Positions 41,280-50,090 of a stretch of 64,000 bases of DNA are shown here, piece by piece. Made by a program: the position numbers and the translations under genes. The stretch is from Novosphingobium sp. FSW06-99. Lineage in GTDB: Bacteria; Pseudomonadota; Alphaproteobacteria; Sphingomonadales; Sphingomonadaceae. Position 1 is the stretch's first letter, and the number at the start of each line of letters is the position of its first letter. The notes beneath the pieces were generated by a model, which was not told where the DNA came from, searched no databases, and saw only the letters and a list, made by a program, of their open reading frames with translations. The stretch is from positions 62,001-126,000 of the forward strand of contig NZ_KQ954251.1 in assembly GCF_001519065.1 (NCBI RefSeq). Reading direction: 5' to 3'.

Positions 41280-43991
41280 TTAGAACTTGGTGGCCAGCTT
41301 CACTCCGTAGATCAGCGGACGCACCGGCACCTCGGCCTTGATGAACTGGGCGGAGGTGGTGAACGTCGAAGCGTGGGTGTTGGTCAGGTTTTCGCCATAG
41401 ATCGTGACCGTCCAGTTATCACGGCTGAAACCAATCGAGGCATCGACCAGCTCATAGCCCGACATGCGATAGAGCAGCGTTGTTGTCGTGGGCTGCAACA
41501 CGCCGCTGGCGGTGGGAACCGCATAGGCGCTGGCGACTGAGCCCGAGGGGTAGTTGGCGGGTTGGTTGTTCATTGCGCCGGTGTAGGTCACGCCAGTGGT
41601 GGCGAACCAGTTCATGTCGCCCTTGCCCTGCCATTCATAGCGGCCACGAATGTTGCCCTGGAAATGCGGGCTGAACGGCGTGGTACCGCCAGGCTGACCA
41701 AACAGCGCCGGTTCGGCAGACGGGGTGGTCGCGTTTTTGGAATAGAACTGGCTGATGCACTGGCCATAGGTCGGCGAGGTGGAAATGTTCGACACGAAGC
41801 AGGGCGAATTGTCTTGCTTGCTGTCGTTGTAGGTCGCCGAACCCTGTACCGAAAACTGCGTGGTCGGGCGCGCCACAAACTGCACTTCGGCGCCTTTGAT
41901 GTGATAGCTGGGGCCGTTGGTGAAGAAGGTGGTGTTGCCAAGGCCCGCGGGCGGGTTGAAGAATGCTAGCTGGACGTTCGACCAGACCATGTAATAGGCT
42001 GACAGGTTAAGCGTCAGCTTGTGATCGAGCAGATCGGTCTTGCTGCCGATTTCCCAGTTGGTCAGCGAGTCGGGCGCATAGTTGACCGGACGCAGGAACT
42101 GCCAGTTGCCCGCCGCACCGCCGTTTGCCGAACCATAAGGCGTTGCCGACAGTACATCCTTGGGCGCGCGGTTGAACCCGCCGGGGCGGAAGCCCTGGCT
42201 GAACAGGGCATAGAACAACTGCCCGCGCGCGGGATGATAGGCCAGCTCGGCCTTGCTCTTGAACCCGTGGTACGTAACGTTGTCGCCAAGCGCGTTGATA
42301 TTGACGTTGCCGCTGCCAAGGTCTGCCGCCGGGTTGCCGGTCAGTGTGCAGACCGTTACGCCATAGCATTCGGTGCCGGTCTGGTACTGCGAGCCAAGCT
42401 CGTATTCCTTGTAGTTATAATAGCGGGTGCCACCGCTCAGTGTCAGCGTGGGCAGGATGTCCCAGTCCACGTTACCGAAGAAGGCAAACTGGCGATAGCC
42501 GCGCTGGGTGTCTTCACCGAATGCCGTACCCGCCGGTTCAAGCCCCGGCTGGTTGGCGGTTGCGCCTGGATAAGTCTGCACGCGACCAAGGCAGTCGGCC
42601 TGACCGTTGGCAGTGCAGGTGGGGATGGTTTCATAGTTGAAACGCATCACGTCGTAGATCCGGAACTGTTCGTAATATGCGCCTGCGATCACGCGGATCG
42701 GCTTGCTGTCCGGGCTGGACAGACGGACTTCTTCGCTGTGATGCGTGTTGCGGATCTGGTCGTTCCAGTTGGCAACCGGTGAATAGCAATATGTCGAGCC
42801 CGAACCGAACCCGGTGGCCGAGCCGGTGCACTGATAGTACATCCCGCCGGCGGTGCGCGAATAGTTGGTATAGTCCTGCTGTTCGTTGATGTGCCGCGTC
42901 ATGTAGGCGCCGGTGTAGACCAGTTTCCAGTCGCCGATCTTGCCATTCACAGTCCAGGCGGTGTTCCAGTAATCGTCCTTGTTCCACGAAGGCGAAAACG
43001 TCGTGGTCTGCAACGCACCGAGCGTCTGGTAATCAGTCCCGTTCGGCAATTGCGCAAATGTGCCTTCGGCATCGACCGACTGATAGGATTCGCTGACCAG
43101 CAAGTCCCAGTCAGGGGTCGCCTGCCATTTCAGCGCAATGCGGCCGCCGACATAGTCGACCGGGTTGTAGTTGTTCTTGACCTGGCTGGCGTTGTTGTAC
43201 TGCCCGTTGTTGGCCTGGTTGGTTGCGCTGGGGGTATAGCCATAGCTGACGGCGCCCGGATCGGTCGCCTGGCGCGTGAACGTCGAATAGACGTTGTTGA
43301 TGTAACCGCCGTGGTGATCGTCATAGACTGTCGCGCGGATCGCCAGCGTGTCGCTGATGATCGGCAGGTTGATCGTGGCATTGAAGGCTGCGTTGGGCGC
43401 GCCACCGGCGGTGCCGCCAAAGCTGCCTTCGAGATGGCCGTCCAGCTTGTTCAATTCGGGCTTGTTGGTGATATACCGCACCGCGCCAGCTTCGGCGCCG
43501 CCGCCGAACAGTGTGCCCTGCGGCCCTTCGAGCACTTCGACGCGTTCCATGTCGGCCATGTAAACGTCGGCGTTGCGCGCCGGGAACTGCATCGACTGGT
43601 CGTCAAGATAGAGCGCCACGTTGGGGAACGGGGCAATCGTGCCCGACGACTGGTTGCCGGCAAAGCCCGCCGACAGGCCGCGCATGTAGATCGCGCCTTG
43701 GCCTGGGCCATTGCTGCTGAAGGTCACGTTGGGTGTATACTTCAGCAGATCGCTGAAAGTGGTGACGTTGAGTTTGCTCAGCGCGTCGCCGCTGAGCGCC
43801 TGCAGCGTCATCGGCACGTTTTGAATGGACTCGTTGCGGCGGGTCGCGGTCACGACGATTTCGCCGGCGGTGGGCGCTTCGCTAGCCGCAGGTGCGGCAG
43901 GCGCATCTTCGGCGCGGGCGGTGCCGGACATCGCAATCAGTGCGCAACCGGCGAACAACGCGGATTTCAGCATACGGCTATCGGTCGTCAT
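41280..43991 (-). CDS. TonB-dependent receptor 1
   Basis: A 903-residue outer-membrane receptor: signal peptide (LKSALFAGCALIAMSGTARA), TonB-box region EIVVTATRRNESIQNVP, plug domain (SALSKLNVTTFSDLLKYTPN-type block, YMRGLS, ERVEVLEGPQGTLFGGGAEAGAVRYIT) and a 22-strand barrel ending GVKLATKF. The ATG at 43991 is chosen for the CCCAGGGGGGT ribosome site and the signal peptide. It lies directly upstream of the FAD oxidase and phnX, suggesting it imports the phosphonate substrate or a compound containing it. It is a close paralogue of the receptor at 46667-49399. Confidence 0.92.
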   Translation of the reverse strand: MTTDSRMLKSALFAGCALIAMSGTARAEDAPAAPAASEAPTAGEIVVTATRRNESIQNVPMTLQALSGDALSKLNVTTFSDLLKYTPNVTFSSNGPGQGAIYMRGLSAGFAGNQSSGTIAPFPNVALYLDDQSMQFPARNADVYMADMERVEVLEGPQGTLFGGGAEAGAVRYITNKPELNKLDGHLEGSFGGTAGGAPNAAFNATINLPIISDTLAIRATVYDDHHGGYINNVYSTFTRQATDPGAVSYGYTPSATNQANNGQYNNASQVKNNYNPVDYVGGRIALKWQATPDWDLLVSESYQSVDAEGTFAQLPNGTDYQTLGALQTTTFSPSWNKDDYWNTAWTVNGKIGDWKLVYTGAYMTRHINEQQDYTNYSRTAGGMYYQCTGSATGFGSGSTYCYSPVANWNDQIRNTHHSEEVRLSSPDSKPIRVIAGAYYEQFRIYDVMRFNYETIPTCTANGQADCLGRVQTYPGATANQPGLEPAGTAFGEDTQRGYRQFAFFGNVDWDILPTLTLSGGTRYYNYKEYELGSQYQTGTECYGVTVCTLTGNPAADLGSGNVNINALGDNVTYHGFKSKAELAYHPARGQLFYALFSQGFRPGGFNRAPKDVLSATPYGSANGGAAGNWQFLRPVNYAPDSLTNWEIGSKTDLLDHKLTLNLSAYYMVWSNVQLAFFNPPAGLGNTTFFTNGPSYHIKGAEVQFVARPTTQFSVQGSATYNDSKQDNSPCFVSNISTSPTYGQCISQFYSKNATTPSAEPALFGQPGGTTPFSPHFQGNIRGRYEWQGKGDMNWFATTGVTYTGAMNNQPANYPSGSVASAYAVPTASGVLQPTTTTLLYRMSGYELVDASIGFSRDNWTVTIYGENLTNTHASTFTTSAQFIKAEVPVRPLIYGVKLATKF

Positions 43992-44485
43992 TGTGACCCC
44001 CCTGGGAGTGATTTTCACGCCCGCCAGGTCAACGACTGCCGCCTGCGCCTGGCTTTCGCCCAGCGGCGAAAGCGCAAGTGCACAAGAACCGTGCCACCGT
44101 GATACCCGAGCGGTTGGTCCGTCCCCTGTGTCGAGGCCGGTCCCTGAGCCCGGCTATGAGCCGGGAATGTGACACTCCAATGTGGAGGAATTGAATTCGG
44201 ACTTATTGCTGTCACAAATTCTGGATCGGGATTTCCCGATAAGAAAAACTGATATTAGTTCTTAAGACACTGATAAAAAGGCGTTAAAAATATGCCTTCG
44301 CCGTGTCGAGGCAAGCCGTTTGGTCTGTCGCTGTCATGTGTCCCGAACGGGCGTAGGGGGTTGGTGTGGCTATGTTGCACAAATGCATCTGTCGCACACG
44401 AGGCAGGTGGCCTGCCTCTGCCTAGCCGAAGGGGAGCCGGAATCGAATCGGATCGCGAAGCATTGTGCACCGCAACCCTGCCAGA
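43992..44485. other. Intergenic region upstream of TonB receptor 1
   Basis: About 490 bases between the TPR-sulfotransferase stop and the receptor start. It is partly AT-rich (44200-44290) and likely carries the receptor promoter. Two hairpins are seen: CCCGGCT-ATG-AGCCGGG (44149-44165) within the probable leader and GAGGCAGG-TGG-CCTGCCTC (44400-44418) after the sulfotransferase gene. No coding sequence is supported. Confidence 0.5.
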
Positions 44486-46537
44486 TCAGTCGCGCCAGGT
44501 TTCCAGTGCATCGCCCAGCGCATCGGCCAGCGGGTCGAGCCATTGCGCATAGGGTTTCCACTGATCGACCCCGGCCCGGCTGATCGGGCGCCGCACTTGT
44601 TCGGAACTGGGGGTGCGCACACTGCGGCGGGTCTGGTGGAAATTGAGGCAAGCGTCCTCGAACGGCAGCCCGCAATGATCGAGCAGCCGCCGGATCTGGC
44701 CTTCCGGATCGTCGATCAGGTCTTCGTTGATCAGCCGCAGCACGCGCCCGGGCAGCACGGTGTCCCAGTGCCGCATCAGATCGAGATAAGTGCGATAATA
44801 ACGCGCGATATCCTCGATCGAATAAGTGAATTCCTGCCCTTGTGCGAACAGTTGCTTTAGGTTGGAAAAGCAGCAGTCCATCGGATTGCGGCGCGCATCG
44901 ATGATTGTGGCGTTGGGCAGGATCAGATGAATCAGCCCGATATGGCGGAAATTGTTGGGCATCTTGTCGATGAAGAACGGACGACCCATGATCCGATAGG
45001 CGCGCGTGTCACGCATGAATTGCTCGCCATATTTGCGGACCGCTTCGGCATCGAGATCGATCAGCGACTGGGGATAGCGAGGCTCTTCAAAATCCATTTC
45101 GCGGCCCTGCAATTCGTGCACGATGTGTACGATTTCAGGCAATTCCTGCGTGCCTTCGACCAGACTGTGCGAGGCCAGGATCTGTTCGATCAGGGTCGAT
45201 CCCGAACGCGGCAGGCCGAGCACGAAGATCGGATCACGCGCTTCAACGCCCCAACCCGAGCGCGCGGCAAACAACGCGGGCGTGCAGATGCGCTTTTGTT
45301 CCGACGTGTTCTTTTCGTATACCTCGGGCCGGTATTTGCTCTCGATGCGCTTTTCGGCATTGCCTCGCGCATAGGCAGCCCATGAGTGTTCGTATTCCCG
45401 TCGATCCTCCAAGGCCTTGCCCAAGGCGAAGGCCAGATGGATGCGGTCGATCGGGACGGTGGCCGGATCGGCCTCGCACCGCCTGATCGTGTCGAGTTCG
45501 CGATCGTCAAAGCGATAGATCTTGAGGTTGGCCAGACTCCACCAGGCGTCACCAAAGTCCGGTCGGGCATCGGTTGCGGCGCGATACGCGGCAATCGCTT
45601 CGGGCAGGTCGCCGACAGTCTTGAGTGCGTGGCCTAGCCAGAGGTAGAGATCTGCGCGGCGCAAGTTTGCATTGAAGTCGTCGTCTTCGATCTCCGCCAG
45701 CATCGCGCGATACTGTGTGATCGCTAGCTGATGTTCGCCTAGTCCGACCGCAATGGTCGCCAATTGGGTGCGGTGGGGGTGACTGGCGGGATCGAGCACA
45801 AGCAGGGGTTGCAAGGCTTCGCTTGCCGCGGCAAACTTGTGACGCGCGATCAGCGTCTGAACATATTCGGCGCGCGCTTCGTGATGGTCGGGCACCATGG
45901 CAAGCACGCCGGTGTACAGCAATTCGACGTCGTCCAGCACGTTGTCGATGAAACCGATCTGTGCAAGCAAACGCATCGCTTCGGGATGGTCGCCATAAGT
46001 CAGCAGGAAGTCCCGGATCAAACGTTCGGCAAACTTGACCTCGCCGTTATAAAATAGTGATTTTGCGCGGACAATCGGTGGGGGCAGGCTGGCAAGATGG
46101 GCGCATTGGCGCATCGCGATGTCGGCACCTTCGGTATTCCCGATCATCCGGCACAAGCCGTCAAGCATCCGCCACGCCATCGGCAATGCCGGATTGATGG
46201 CAACCGCCAGCCGCAGCGTGTCAATCGCCTGCGTAGCGTCGCGAAGCGCAACGTAACATAGCCCACGCTCTTGCAGCGCTGGCGGAAAATTCGGCTTGAC
46301 CGCGTCGAGCCTGGTCAACAGCGCCAGCGCCTCGACCGTATGCTTCAGATGGCGCTGGGCCATGGCCGCGATCAGCAAGAGGTCGCGATTTTCGGGCCAG
46401 GTGGCGAGGAGTGGTGTGACCGCATCGAGCGCGTCCTGATAATGGCCCTGATCGAGCAGAGCCTGCAGGCGCACGACTTCGCCTTCCAGTGGCGAAACTG
46501 GTTGCGGGGCGGAAGACTCTATCTGCTGCGTGGCCAT
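44486..46537 (-). CDS. TPR-containing sulfotransferase
   Basis: A 683-residue protein. Residues about 20-380 are tetratricopeptide-type helices. Residues 430-670 are a sulfotransferase domain with the PAPS 5'-phosphosulfate loop GLPRSGSTLIEQILASH (441-457) and a 3'-phosphate segment near RRNPMDCCFSNLKQLFAQG. It has no signal peptide. It would transfer sulfate from PAPS to an unknown acceptor held by the TPR part. Such genes often sit beside TonB receptors in sphingomonads. The link is unexplained. It lies between the two paralogous receptors. Confidence 0.88.
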   Translation of the reverse strand: MATQQIESSAPQPVSPLEGEVVRLQALLDQGHYQDALDAVTPLLATWPENRDLLLIAAMAQRHLKHTVEALALLTRLDAVKPNFPPALQERGLCYVALRDATQAIDTLRLAVAINPALPMAWRMLDGLCRMIGNTEGADIAMRQCAHLASLPPPIVRAKSLFYNGEVKFAERLIRDFLLTYGDHPEAMRLLAQIGFIDNVLDDVELLYTGVLAMVPDHHEARAEYVQTLIARHKFAAASEALQPLLVLDPASHPHRTQLATIAVGLGEHQLAITQYRAMLAEIEDDDFNANLRRADLYLWLGHALKTVGDLPEAIAAYRAATDARPDFGDAWWSLANLKIYRFDDRELDTIRRCEADPATVPIDRIHLAFALGKALEDRREYEHSWAAYARGNAEKRIESKYRPEVYEKNTSEQKRICTPALFAARSGWGVEARDPIFVLGLPRSGSTLIEQILASHSLVEGTQELPEIVHIVHELQGREMDFEEPRYPQSLIDLDAEAVRKYGEQFMRDTRAYRIMGRPFFIDKMPNNFRHIGLIHLILPNATIIDARRNPMDCCFSNLKQLFAQGQEFTYSIEDIARYYRTYLDLMRHWDTVLPGRVLRLINEDLIDDPEGQIRRLLDHCGLPFEDACLNFHQTRRSVRTPSSEQVRRPISRAGVDQWKPYAQWLDPLADALGDALETWRD

Positions 46538-46600
46538 CGTGCACTTCTCTCGGCAATCATCGGCTCGTTGTCAAAGCCAACGTGTGGCCGATCCTCTCAA

Positions 46601-46631
46601 CAGAAAGGGCGACACCCGTCAGGTGCCGCCC
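46601..46631 (-). terminator. Terminator after TonB receptor gene 2
   Basis: On the minus strand GGGCGGCACC (46631-46622) pairs with GGTGTCGCCC (46616-46607) with one G-U pair, loop TGACG, then TTTCTG. It lies 36 bases after the receptor stop and 70 bases before the sulfotransferase start. Confidence 0.6.
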
Positions 46632-46666
46632 AATCTGTTTCAACCATTCCGTTGTAGGCGTCGGGA

Positions 46667-49399
46667 TCAGAACTTGCTGCTGATCTTCACGCCATAGATA
46701 CGCGGACGCAACGGCACTTGGGTTTTGATATATTCGGCCGAAGACGTGAACGTGCTGGAATGGGCATTGCCCAGGTTTTCACCGAAAATGGTGACGGTGA
46801 TGTTGTCATGCGTGAATCCGACCGATGAATCGAACGTGGCATAACCGGGCATTTCATACCGCAGCAATGTCGTACCGGGGACGATGATCCCGTTGGCGCT
46901 GAGGAATGTCGACGCATTGTCGGCTACGTTGCCGTTCGGATAAGTCGCCGGCTGGTTGTACTGCGAACCGGTGTAGGAAACACCGCCCGAAACAAACCAG
47001 TTGAAGTCGGCTTTCCCGGCCCAGTCATACCGCGCACGCGCATTTGCCTGCACATGCGGGCTGAACGGCGTTGTATCGCCGATGTTTCCGAATGGGCTGC
47101 TGACCGAATGCGCCGATCCACCCAGATAAACACCGCTGATGCATTGGCCATAGCTTGATGACGTCGCAATATTCGAGATGAAGCACGGCGAAGTCGACTG
47201 CTTGCTGTCGTTGTAGGTCGCCGAACCCTGGAGGGACAGCCCGGTTATCGGCCGCGCCACGATTTGCGCCTCAACACCCTTGATATGGTAGTTGGGGCCG
47301 GTCACGCCAAACGCGGTGTTGCCGAAACCACCCGCCGGGTTGAAGAAGCCGGTTTGGACGTTTTGCCAGACCATATAGTATGCAGACAAGTTGAACTGCA
47401 CCTTGCGGTCGAGCAAGTCGGTCTTGAAGCCAACTTCCCAGTTGGTCAAAGTGTCGGGCTTGACGGCCGCCGGGACTGCCAACTGATAGTTCTTGGCACC
47501 GGACGGCAGATAGGGATCAACCGGATCCTGCACGCGCTCGGTCGGGCCACGGTTGAACAGACCAGGGCGGAAGCCCTGGCTGAACAAGGCGTATGCCATT
47601 GTGTGCGGCTGCGGCTTCCAGGTGATCACCCCACGGCTCTTGAAGCCCTTGAAGCTGGCGTTCAGGTTGTCCGCATTGAGATTTGCGCTGCCTGGATTGA
47701 CGACGGCGCAGTTCGTGGTCGCAGGCTGCTGATTGCAGTAATACCCCGCCGTTTCGTAAACCGACCCGGTTTCGTATTCCTTGTAATCATAATAGCGAGT
47801 GCCGCCCGTCAAGGTGACGGTCGGCAGGATGTCGAAATCGACCGAGCCAAACAGCGCATACTGCTTGTAGCCGCGTTGGGTGTCTTCACCGAACGCCGTG
47901 GCAGGCTGACGCAGGCCACCCTGGTTGGCGGTCGCTCCCGGCAATGGGCCGACAGAGGCGGAACAGGCCTGGTTGGCCGTAATGGCCGCCGTGGTGCAGG
48001 CCGGGATCGTCTTGTAATCCCAATCGTTGATGTCCTGAATCTTGAACGATTCATAATAGGCACCAACGATGGCCCGGATACGTTTGCCTTCGGGTGTCGT
48101 CAGGCGCAGTTCGTGGCTTTGGTGCGTCGTGCGCAGATTGTCGGTCCAGTAGGCGTTCGGCGCATAGCAATACGGTGTGGCGCCATGGTTCCAGTAGGAC
48201 TTGCCGCCGGTGCACTGATAATAGACGCCATAAGGTGCACGGGCATAGTTGGTATAGTCACCCTGTTGCGAAATGTGGCGGACCATATAGGCGCCGGTAT
48301 ACAACACCTTGAAATCGCCGAGCTTGCCGTCGATTGTCCACGCCGTGTTCCAGTAATTGTCCTTACTGTACTGCGGTTCGAACAACGTCGACGACATCGA
48401 AGGAATGGGTTGATAGTCATAGCTGTACGACTGCGTCGAGAACGAACCCGACGTGTCAAGGCTCTGGTACGACTCGGTGACCAGCAGGTTCCAATCCGGC
48501 GCGATATTCGCGGCCAGTTCAATGCGTCCGCCGACATAATCGGCCGGGTTGGCATTGTTCTTCACCTGATCGGCGTTGTTGTACTGACCGTTGTTCGACT
48601 GCTGCGACTGCGGAACAGTCTGGTAACCAATGCCATTGGTGTTCTTGGGCGTGCCCAGGTAATAGTTGCCAAGGTCGGTGTTGGCGCGCGTGAAGGTCGA
48701 ATAGACATTGTTGATATAGCCGCCGTGGTGGTCATCGTAGATAACCGCGCGGACCGCGACTTTGTCCTGGATGATCGGCACGTTCAACATCGCGTTGAAC
48801 GCCGCGTTGGCTGCCCCGCCCGATGTGCCGCCAAAGCTGCCTTCGATCTTGCCTTCGAACTTGTCGAGTTTGGGTTTCGCGGTGATGTAGCGAACTGCAC
48901 CCGCTTCGGCGCCACCGCCAAACAGCGTGCCCTGCGGACCTTCGAGCACTTCGACGCGTTCGATATCGGCAACGTAGATATCGGCGTTGTGCGCCGGGAA
49001 CTGCATCGACTGATCGTCGAGATAGAGCGCGACGTTGGGGAACCCGCCGATCGTGCCGGCCGACTGTTCACCGGCAAAGCCCGACGACAGCCCGCGCATG
49101 AAGATGGCGCCCTGGCCCGGGCCGTTGTTCCCGAACGTGACGTTGGGGGTGTACTTCAACAGGTCGTTGAACGTGGTGACGTTCAGTTTGCTCAGCGAAT
49201 CGCTGCTGAGCGCCTGAAGGGTCATCGGCACGTCCTGCAGCGACTGGTCGCGACGCTGTGCGGTAACGATGATTTCGCCCGAGCTGGTCGCCGCAGTGGT
49301 TGCGTCGGCCGCCTGGTCGGCGTGGGCCGTGCCGGACAGCGCAAACAGCGCCGATCCTGCAAACAGGCCGAATTTGAGCATCTGCATACCGGTTTTCAT
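46667..49399 (-). CDS. TonB-dependent receptor 2
   Basis: A 910-residue receptor, clearly paralogous to receptor 1 along its full length. Shared segments include NVPMTLQALS/DVPMTLQALS, ALYLDDQSMQFPA, EGPQGTLFGGGAEAGAVRYIT, DDHHGGYINNVYSTFTR and the C-terminal GVK-x4-F end. Signal peptide KFGLFAGSALFALSGTAHA; TonB-box region EIIVTAQRRDQSLQDVP. Start ATG 49399 follows CCCAGGGGGGT as in receptor 1. Likely substrate range related to receptor 1 but different, since extracellular loop regions diverge most (for example around 47690-47780). Confidence 0.92.
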   Translation of the reverse strand: MKTGMQMLKFGLFAGSALFALSGTAHADQAADATTAATSSGEIIVTAQRRDQSLQDVPMTLQALSSDSLSKLNVTTFNDLLKYTPNVTFGNNGPGQGAIFMRGLSSGFAGEQSAGTIGGFPNVALYLDDQSMQFPAHNADIYVADIERVEVLEGPQGTLFGGGAEAGAVRYITAKPKLDKFEGKIEGSFGGTSGGAANAAFNAMLNVPIIQDKVAVRAVIYDDHHGGYINNVYSTFTRANTDLGNYYLGTPKNTNGIGYQTVPQSQQSNNGQYNNADQVKNNANPADYVGGRIELAANIAPDWNLLVTESYQSLDTSGSFSTQSYSYDYQPIPSMSSTLFEPQYSKDNYWNTAWTIDGKLGDFKVLYTGAYMVRHISQQGDYTNYARAPYGVYYQCTGGKSYWNHGATPYCYAPNAYWTDNLRTTHQSHELRLTTPEGKRIRAIVGAYYESFKIQDINDWDYKTIPACTTAAITANQACSASVGPLPGATANQGGLRQPATAFGEDTQRGYKQYALFGSVDFDILPTVTLTGGTRYYDYKEYETGSVYETAGYYCNQQPATTNCAVVNPGSANLNADNLNASFKGFKSRGVITWKPQPHTMAYALFSQGFRPGLFNRGPTERVQDPVDPYLPSGAKNYQLAVPAAVKPDTLTNWEVGFKTDLLDRKVQFNLSAYYMVWQNVQTGFFNPAGGFGNTAFGVTGPNYHIKGVEAQIVARPITGLSLQGSATYNDSKQSTSPCFISNIATSSSYGQCISGVYLGGSAHSVSSPFGNIGDTTPFSPHVQANARARYDWAGKADFNWFVSGGVSYTGSQYNQPATYPNGNVADNASTFLSANGIIVPGTTLLRYEMPGYATFDSSVGFTHDNITVTIFGENLGNAHSSTFTSSAEYIKTQVPLRPRIYGVKISSKF

Positions 49400-50090
49400 A
49401 CTACCCCCCTGGGCGTTGCCGTTAGGTCCGTTGGCGGGGGCGGGGGTATTTCGGGGTGCTTTGCAAAGCGCGGCTGCGCGCAATTGCCTGTCTCCCCCCG
49501 GCAAACCCCCGCACCGTCTCCGGCCGGATGGGCAGGCAGTCGATGGTTCGCCGCCTTTCCCTACAGTGAGTTATGCCGGGTGGTTGATCGTCCCACAAGG
49601 CATTATGAGAATTTATGAGGGGGTCATGACCTGCGTGATCGTCGGTAAATCGATGTGGCAATTCAATGGACAATTAATCCGAAAAATAGAATTATCACTT
49701 GACAAAATGTGCATAAAATCTGGATTTTGACTTTTAAAATGTTAATTTTATAAAGGAGTTTACAAATTACACTGAAATATATGTTTATGAATGCGAATTT
49801 TTACTGTACAATGTTTGATGAAATCGTGATTTTCTTTAGAGTTGCGCGGCAGCGTTGCGGAAAATTGATTCAGATCAATTCATCTTGGGGAAACAGACAT
49901 TCTTCGCAGGCGCGACAAGTTCGTAACAATTGCCCCGACTCGTTGCCCTTGCGTGCTTATCGTCCGTTCGGCATGCGTGTCATAAACATCACACGCCCCG
50001 GAAAAGTTTGTGGTCTGCCATTGTCCCGCGCCTGATGCGGCGCTTGTGTGACGGGTTGTGTTCTCCAAATGTTCGGTTTAGGCACCATGC
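49400..50090. promoter_or_regulatory. AT-rich intergenic island with FNR/FixK-type box
   Basis: A 691-base gap between the divergent receptor 2 and radA genes; 49610-49850 is far richer in A/T than anything else in the window. At 49863-49880 lies AATTGATTCAGATCAATT, whose core TTGAT-N4-ATCAA is the full FNR/FixK consensus. Short open frames here lack ribosome sites and codon character and are not called. Confidence 0.6.

Noticed and set aside
44149..44165. Hairpin in the leader of TonB receptor 1 as a possible riboswitch
   Set aside because: A simple 7-bp stem without an aptamer-like fold or terminator partner; nothing supports ligand sensing.
49781..50035. An 84-codon frame in the AT-rich island
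   Set aside because: No ribosome site, no recognisable fold and unlike codon use. The region is better read as regulatory.
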